Shown: piece after piece, positions 57,367 through 64,000 of the stretch
Position numbering within the stretch: the stretch's first letter is position 1
Layout: every line of letters begins with the position of its first letter
DNA from: Climacium dendroides
Lineage: Eukaryota; Streptophyta; Bryopsida; Hypnales; Climaciaceae
Assembly (NCBI GenBank): GCA_950106755.1
Contig: OX467083.1
Span: 19,897,029 to 19,961,028 of the forward strand
DNA length: 64,000 nt
Direction: 5' to 3'
The notes under the pieces: generated by a model
The model's database searches: none
What the model saw: the letters and a program-made list of their open reading frames with translations, nothing else
What the model was told of the DNA's origin: nothing
Program-made: the position numbers and the translations under genes

Positions 57367-58720
57367 CTTTCTTTCCACGTAAAGACAAATGTGAGAAATG
57401 GGGTCATTGATACCAATTGAATTTTTTTTTTAAGAAGTTTGAATTTGTTTTCAGTTTTCAAAGTGTGTTTTGCCCAATGGGCCTAAAAGAGTCTCTAAAC
57501 TATTCAAAAACCTACCAAAAAAAGTATATCCATAATGATTATCTTAACTCACCTACAACCATCACAATATTTTTTTTAAATAGCCACAACATGAAGGCCT
57601 AAAAAGCCACTTTTTATGATGAATTTACATTGAAAAGGTAGAACTTTCTATTGTAGTCACTAATCACTCCATCACCATCATCTAGGACATTGGTTGTGAC
57701 CACTAACTCAACCAAATGTAGTCCAAATCCCATTTATTGAAAAAACTTTATCATCGGTTGATACAAGACTTTAATGGGTTACTCCATAGGTATTTGCATG
57801 TAATGGGATCTTTTACCTATCTTAGGTTAGTTTACCTTAAAGGTAGAGCTATCTAATTTTGTTTGCCTTGTCCATCCTCTTAGATGGTCAGAGTGAATTG
57901 ATCACTCCCTCATCCCTCCAAAGTCATTCCAAAGATGCATGTAAAAAAAAGACCCCCTATTTTGTGCTTGATTAATTCATCTTCAACAAATTTCATAACA
58001 AATTTTAGGTCTTTGATTGCAAACATAAATTCAAAATTTACAAATTTTATCATGCATGGCAAATAAAAAATTTAAGTGTTTTTCCTCAGGGACAAGCAAG
58101 GGGATCAGTTCACCATGGCCCTTTAGATTTTTTAAACATCAAGTCTAAAAGGGTCAAGGAGGATTGACTTATGTATTGCACCATGTTTTACCCCTACAAA
58201 GAACACTTAAAATTTCTTTTTGCCGCATATGATATAATTTGCAAATTCTGAATTTATTTTTGTAATTAGGGGACCCAAATTAGCAAGGAGTCAAAATGAA
58301 ATACAAAATTTAAATGGCACAAAATAGGGGATAATTTTTACATTTACCATTTTGATGGAGCAACGCCTGGATTGATCCTCCCTGGCCTAGGAAAACTTTT
58401 ACCCTAATCCTCCAATGCTCGTCATCCCCATACAACAAAATGGAGGTACTGAGGTGAAAGTTTTTCATCAATTTGTTAACTTTTAATCCTTTAGTGTCTA
58501 AGTAGTTCAAATTGGGTCTCATGTTTTCTTCAACAACTTTAGAGATTTTATATGGGGATTTTTATTTATTTAAATAATTATTATTTAAACCAATGAATGC
58601 AATGTACTTCACTCAAGATAATTATATAATAAAATTTTCCATTTAGATTATGCTTTCTACAAAACATTCAATCAAAGTCCACTACTTAAAATAGTGAATT
58701 CTTTGTACGTAAAGGGTTAA
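57367..58720. other. AT-rich intergenic DNA
   Basis: No gene or element ends recognised. Confidence 0.5.
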
Positions 58721-58945
58721 ACCCTGGAAAGTCATTGTAGATATTAAATGCCCAACGGATGACAAAGAATCCTTCTATGTAAGATAGAAGTGCAAATGTT
58801 CATCTATAGAAATTTGTGTGCAAAAAAGTAGTCTTATACAATAGTTTGACCTCTAACGAGAGTTTTATTTTATTTTTTTAAGCAAATGATTCATATGGTC
58901 CTAAAAAAAGATTATTTACACGGTGACCAACTCATCCTACCTAGG
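58721..58945. mobile_element. TTAA-family MITE, degenerate copy
   Basis: TTAA at 58717-58720 and 58946-58949 flank about 225 bases. The interior has GGATGACAAAGAATCCTTC, AGAAGTGCAAATGTTCATC, GTTTGACCTCTAACGAG and CACGGTGACCAACTCATC, shared with 44485-44706 and with the partial copy at about 53870-53995. Confidence 0.6.
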
Positions 58946-59042
58946 TTAAAAGACTTTGCAAGTTTAATTGCCCAAGGGCATTTTGAAAGTCAAACCTCAA
59001 TTTTTATATACTTTAGTTTGTTCTTCATTCTAAATGCTCTAA

Positions 59043-59942
59043 TCCTTAAGGAACTATTGTACCTACAAGGGACAAAATAGATTTCAAGTAGATTCCTACA
59101 GTCTTAATTTTGTCATGATTTTTTGAAAAAATTCTTAAAAAAACAAAACACATTGGCTTTCTCAAAATATAAGTATTATTGTTTAGATACATGGAAACAA
59201 AAGTTATGCCATTTGAAGCCCAATTTTCACCTTCCTAAGTATAAAAAAAATCCACAAAATTTTAGATAAATTTGGAATTTTTTTCTATATAGAAAACTAA
59301 TTCTTTGATTATTTCCATTTGGATTAGTGATGTGAAAGTTATGGAACATCTTGTTTTCCAAGAAATCATAGAAATTTATTGACAAAATAACATATTGGAT
59401 TCGTTTTTGAACTCAACTTTCACAATTTTCAATAAAAGGGGTTTCACAAGGTTTAATTTGCTTCCTAGAACAATCCCATCATTGGAATTAGTATGTTTCA
59501 ATTCCATCTTAGAGTTATTAACAATTTCATTTTTCCTTCTATCTCATACCTACTTCTACTTAATAATTTTTTAAAGTATATATATCATTATCTTCTTTTT
59601 TTAAATTTTCTTAGATTCTCAACTCAATCCTTCATAATAAAAAAATTTAATTCAAAATCCATAATGCAAAAATTTATGTTGAGAAGATTCAAAGTCTTAT
59701 AATTTAATGACATAAGGTACATAAAATTTTGTTTTCTTCAATTTAAACACAAATTTCTTACAATCTACATGTTCAAAGTTTTTAAAATTCTTCCACACAT
59801 TCTTGCACTAGTCTAATGCAAGATCCTCTTGTTAAAAATGAAAAGAAAAATTGTGAAAATTATTTCTTACTTTTTACATTAGAAATGGAAATTTCGAGTG
59901 TTTTTGACCCCCCAAAAGTTGTAGTCTTTTAGAGTTTAAAGC
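59043..59942. mobile_element. Old diverged copy of the 24602-25535 element
   Basis: The two follow each other end to end: CCTTAAGGAACTATTGT, GGGACAAAATAGATTTC, ATTTTGTCATGATTTTTTGA, GGAAACAAAAGTTATG, CATTTGGATTAGTGA, AGAACAATCCCATCATTGG and the closing GTCTTTTAGAGTTTAA. Terminal repeats have decayed, so it is older than the 24602 copy. Confidence 0.7.
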
Positions 59943-62900
59943 TTAACTTAGAAAATATAGTTTCAATAGTCTACTTTTTAAAATTGAAGTGCCCTCATTC
60001 AATGAATACCCTATGTTCGGGTCACATTCATTAAAAAATAATTAAATATGGCTTGTAATGAGATTTTCAGAAATTATACCATAATTGAATAGTGTAGAAA
60101 ATATTAATAATAATAATTTGCATCCTAAGAAAATCGATAAAAAATGTAAAATGAAAAATAATACATACTAAAGTAATTGCTTTATAAACATTAAAAATCC
60201 ATGGAATACATAAACATTTTAAGCTTAGTACTTTTCCCCCCTCAAAGAGAAACTGTGTTCATTGAAAGGGATTGAAACTTAACCAATCCTTTTGCTAATT
60301 TATCAAACTGGGAGGACTCCATTGCTAAAGGTCACAAAAGATTCAATGGAGCTTGAGTACGATGGTAATGTTATGAGTACCCTACTAAACGTCACGAAAT
60401 ACTCCAAATCTTGTGAAATGAAATTCTAAATCCATTTAATGAAAGGATATTCAACTCCAAAAGAAATGATTTTGTATAGGGTTTAATGATTCTTCCTCCA
60501 TGTATAGTGAATAGGTGTGAGAGAGTTTTTTGAAAACAACTATGAACCAATTCGATTACCTATGCAACCATTTCATAATTGATAGCTCAAAAATGACATA
60601 TTAGACATTTATTGACCTACAAAATTTTCAATGATTTTTATAAGTCATGCTTGTTTAGAAGTCTTGGATGATCCATAGTTCATTATGCAATGAACAACCA
60701 CTTAACACCGGTTTAGAGTCATTATAGTATGGGTAATAACTTCATTCACATTTTTTTTTAAATTGTTAAGCTTTGAAATATTACATTGTCTTAAGAAGGT
60801 CTATAGATACTAACCTCTACTTTGTGCCTTCTTTCTGTAATTATTTTTTGTGACAAAACTCAATTACATTTCTTTTCTTTATGTCCTCGTTTTTTTGGAA
60901 GTCAATCAATCCTTTTTTTTCTTCTCAAAACCATTTTTTTTTTTTCATTTTTGGTCAATTACTTTTTCATTATATTATACAAGTTAAGTATATGGAGTTG
61001 AGCATCAATAACATTAACTCATGCTAATTCTAGAATTATGCAAATTTAAACAATGTATTCCTATGGTAGTTTACAATATTTTAGATGAATTCAATATTAT
61101 GTGAACCATAATAGTTTCCTACTATAATATTTTTATTTCCATATAATTTCAAATGTACATCATCCAAAGGTTCACATCGATTAAATTACATTCATCCAAA
61201 ATAATTCAAATTAGTGTATGGAGACTTTGCAGCATTCTTAATCTTATACTATTTGTATTCTTGAACTATTTGAATAAAATTCTATGGTAATATTACTATT
61301 TTGAGTGCAAAAAAGAATTTCACCATACAGTAACTCATTTAAATACATTTAAAGTACAAAAATGATATATTGGATTGAAAATAGGTTCATTGGTGTAATT
61401 GATAGTTAAGTTAAACATTTCCTACCAAATCATTACCCCGTAAAGGATCTTGGATATTTTTGAAGATAATTTATCAAATTTGTTTTAGTATGTTGTTGAA
61501 AGTTGGGAATTAAAAAAAAATTCTCTTCGAACATACAAAACACTATTATGGCAATGTGTGGAAAAAATTTCAATTCATTTCATAGTGTAAATTCAAAGAT
61601 TATAATGTTTGAAGTAAGGGAAAAAAACTTCTTTTTATTCTTGCATGATGGATTTTGTAGAATTTGAACCTTACAAAAAATTGAATGACTATTACATCTT
61701 AGTAGGCATGTACAAGCAAATTCAAAAGCAAATTATGGGGCTACCTTACTCTACATCACCTTGCACTAAAAAAAAGTGAAGTAAACTAGCAATATACTAA
61801 TCATTTTTTGATGGTTTCTTATGTAGCGAGGAGATTTTTTCATTTGAAATCTAAATTGTGAAAGTTAGAAATACAAATTTGAAGTATATGAAAAAATTTC
61901 AAGAACTTTGAGATTACAAATTTCAAGGTAATAGCATTTGTAGTTAGAAGAATTTGTTTTTCTTCAAGCTTGCCAACAAGGTTATCAAAGTTTGGATTGC
62001 TCTTGGAATGAAATGTTTCCTATAAAAGTAGGAATTTTCTTACCATTGCATATAATATCTTGTTAGTCACATACATGCCAAACTTTTGAGTTAGATGTGA
62101 ATTTAACAAAAGATACCAAAACTATCAAAAAGTGCTCGGGTTATTCTAGGCGATATAACTTTTGACTGAGGCATCCGATTGAAATGTTTTTGTACTCATG
62201 TGAAGGATCCAAAAGTCTCCATTTTGTATCAAATTTTGAAACACATCCATCCATTTTTTTACTTCATCATTACCAAACTTTTAAGAGCCGCTCCAATGTT
62301 GACACCGAAACGAGCATGGGATCCTATCCAGACCAGGTTTGTTGCCGGAACAATGGATAGGCCTACGCTATTTCCAACGTGTGATTTGCAACCGTGAACC
62401 TCATGTGGCAATGGATCAAGGCTTGACAAACATGACTTTTTGAGTGAATTTCTTCCATTTTGGGTGAGAGCGTGCTTTTAGGACCACCACCATTTGTTGA
62501 GTCAAGAAACCACCACCCACTTGTTAGAGATTCGAAACTTCCCATGTGCTCTTCTATGCTTAGCAAATCGCCCCAAAATGCCCCAAAGTAGGGGCTTTCA
62601 TGTGAAAAGCCCTGGAAAATCCTGTTGGTACTAACGGCAGCATTGGTGAGTGAATTTTTACAAAAGCACGTTATAAACCCAGTTGCCACAGTTACTGTGC
62701 TTGTTTCAGTGTTGCATTGGAGCTGCTCTCAACCTCCCTCACGTTCTCACGTTCACTGTAAAGTAGCTTGTGGTCAATGCAAGGCCTCTTTCCCTCAGGT
62801 CAAGAGACAATAAACCCAACATAAATCAATCCTACAAGTGGCTAGTACGGAGTAAGCTTCTATCTCTGCCCGCATGCCAGCCAGTGCCAAAGAATGACCA

Positions 62901-63462
62901 GGTGTGTACCATGAAAGATAGGACTGATGCAAAACAAAAAAACAGTTTCATTTCACATTCATTCTCCAATGGGAACTTCTCACCAGGAGGTAGATTCCAA
63001 CCACTTGCGGACTCGAGGTGCTCGGGACGGTTCCGGCATCGCGTGACGGAGATTCTGAACCGTATTTCTCGCGGCGGGCTTTCAGGGGCATCCAATAGTC
63101 GCTTGCTGGAAAAAATCCATCTAGAAAGTGGGGACCTCGTGCTATCCCCACTGAACTTCAGTTTGTGTGTTGGCAAGTCGGAAATCAGAGAGCTTGTTGT
63201 TAGTTGTGTTCCTTCTCGGAGGATTTCAGATCATGCTCGACCTTGATAGAGAATGAGAGTCAGGGCAGACGACCATTACGAAGCAGTGTAGTACCTTCGT
63301 TTGCAGGTTTGTAGTTTTTTAGCTTGTTGGTGCCCACGAATTCCAGCAGGAAGAAATCTGGAAGTGTAGACTCGGTATGTATATTGATCCGGTTACCATT
63401 GAAGCTAAGTGAGGAAACTTACAGGAGACATCTGAAGTTGGATTCGAGAGGAGCATTTCGAG
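59943..63462. other. AT-rich intergenic DNA and P450 upstream region
   Basis: 59943-62250 is AT-rich with no gene; about 61530-61620 resembles 22350-22440. Base composition rises after about 62270, fitting the promoter and leader of the P450 gene. Overlapping frames of 108-158 codons on both strands at 62363-63246 show no family resemblance and are not called. Confidence 0.5.
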
Positions 63463-64000
63463 ATGGCGCCATCTATTTTCGACTATTCGCAAGTAAGCTC
63501 AGCGCTCGTGTACATACGACGTGAACTGGAGAATTCGCGTTTGGGCTTGAATCAATCGTTGGTACTCATTGTGTTGCTCGCCTTTACCCCAGCATTCTTC
63601 TTCCGATGGCTCTCCACGAGGTACTCGCCTCTCCTTTACTGCTCTGTCGCTCAAACACGAACTCTGTCGCGTCTGTCAGTGAGGTTTTCAAGCTTGGTCG
63701 GTTTGCGACATGTCTTGCCACAATAGGCAACCACAGAAGAGAACTATGTACGTTTCTTCGAATCTTACGATTCGCAAGTAAGTCCTAGAATGATGTGCTC
63801 CTCGGTTACGGTTTCTTTTTGTATGTAACCGTGAGCGTGTGCAGGAAACTGCCCCCGAGTCCCCCGAGCTGGCCCTTGATCGGACACCTCCACCTGCTTG
63901 GCACACATGCGCATCAATCCTTGGCGGCGCTCTCTGCGAAGTACGCACCTGATGGCATCATGTATTTGAAATTTGGACTTAAGGAAGGGATCATTGTCTC
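63463..64000 (+). CDS. Cytochrome P450, N-terminal part, cut by the window end
   Basis: Exon 1 63463-63620 and exon 2 63845 onward join by a phase-2 intron (ACG AG/G AAA). The N-terminus has a membrane anchor at about residues 31-50 (SLVLIVLLAFTPAFFFRWL), expected to fix the enzyme on the ER facing the cytosol. The proline hinge and first helix of plant A-type P450s follow: KLPPSPPSWPLIGHLHLLG, HQSLAALSAKYAPDGIMYLK, then FGLKEGIIV. The heme-binding Cys region lies beyond the window, so the P450 family and substrate cannot be named. A short intron between anchor and hinge is not the usual plant A-type position, so exon 1 deserves transcript support. Confidence 0.85.

Noticed and set aside
62363..63246. 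Overlapping frames of 108-158 codons on both strands
   Set aside because: They overlap each other, start doubtfully and match nothing known; the region more likely is P450 promoter and leader.

Overview
The window reads as nuclear DNA of a land plant, probably a seed-free plant such as a moss or other bryophyte. All genes are plant-type and split by GT-AG introns. Two phenylalanine ammonia-lyase (PAL) genes carry introns beyond the conserved one at the Arg codon before FLNAG, and AT-rich intergenic DNA is packed with short inverted-repeat transposons. The species is inferred, not proven.

Layout: 1192-8179 (minus) is an ACX4-type short-chain acyl-CoA oxidase gene of 13 coding exons, with a complete U6 snRNA gene and an Emigrant-like MITE nested in its introns. 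9.4-14.1 kb is repeat-rich (degenerate hAT-like remnant, a 970-bp TTAA/TIR element). 14.2-17.6 kb (plus) is a five-exon gene for an unrecognised 185-residue protein with a repeat-filled leader. 18148-20859 (minus) is a full-length but strange PAL homologue. 26522-29900 (minus) encodes a predicted plastid protein like Arabidopsis At4g37920. 31967-35442 (minus) is an ordinary PAL. 41930-42652 (minus) is an MPDU1 PQ-loop protein. 50523-51056 (plus) is a dirigent protein followed by a duplicated copy of its 3' end. 63463 to the window end (plus) is the start of a cytochrome P450.

PAL, dirigent protein and P450 are all typical of phenylpropanoid or specialised metabolism, but nothing shows that they are co-regulated. 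Between the genes lie several non-autonomous transposon families: three groups with TTAA flanks and CCC/GGG termini (one with copies joined head to tail), a 1.9-kb CACTA element full of short inverted units, and a 235-bp foldback.

The most striking observation is the PAL at 18.1-20.9 kb. It is open from start to stop, yet lacks the Ala-Ser-Gly triad that forms the MIO cofactor, has Gln in place of the catalytic Tyr, and has other active-site changes. Its neighbour 11 kb away keeps all of these. It looks like a maintained PAL pseudoenzyme.
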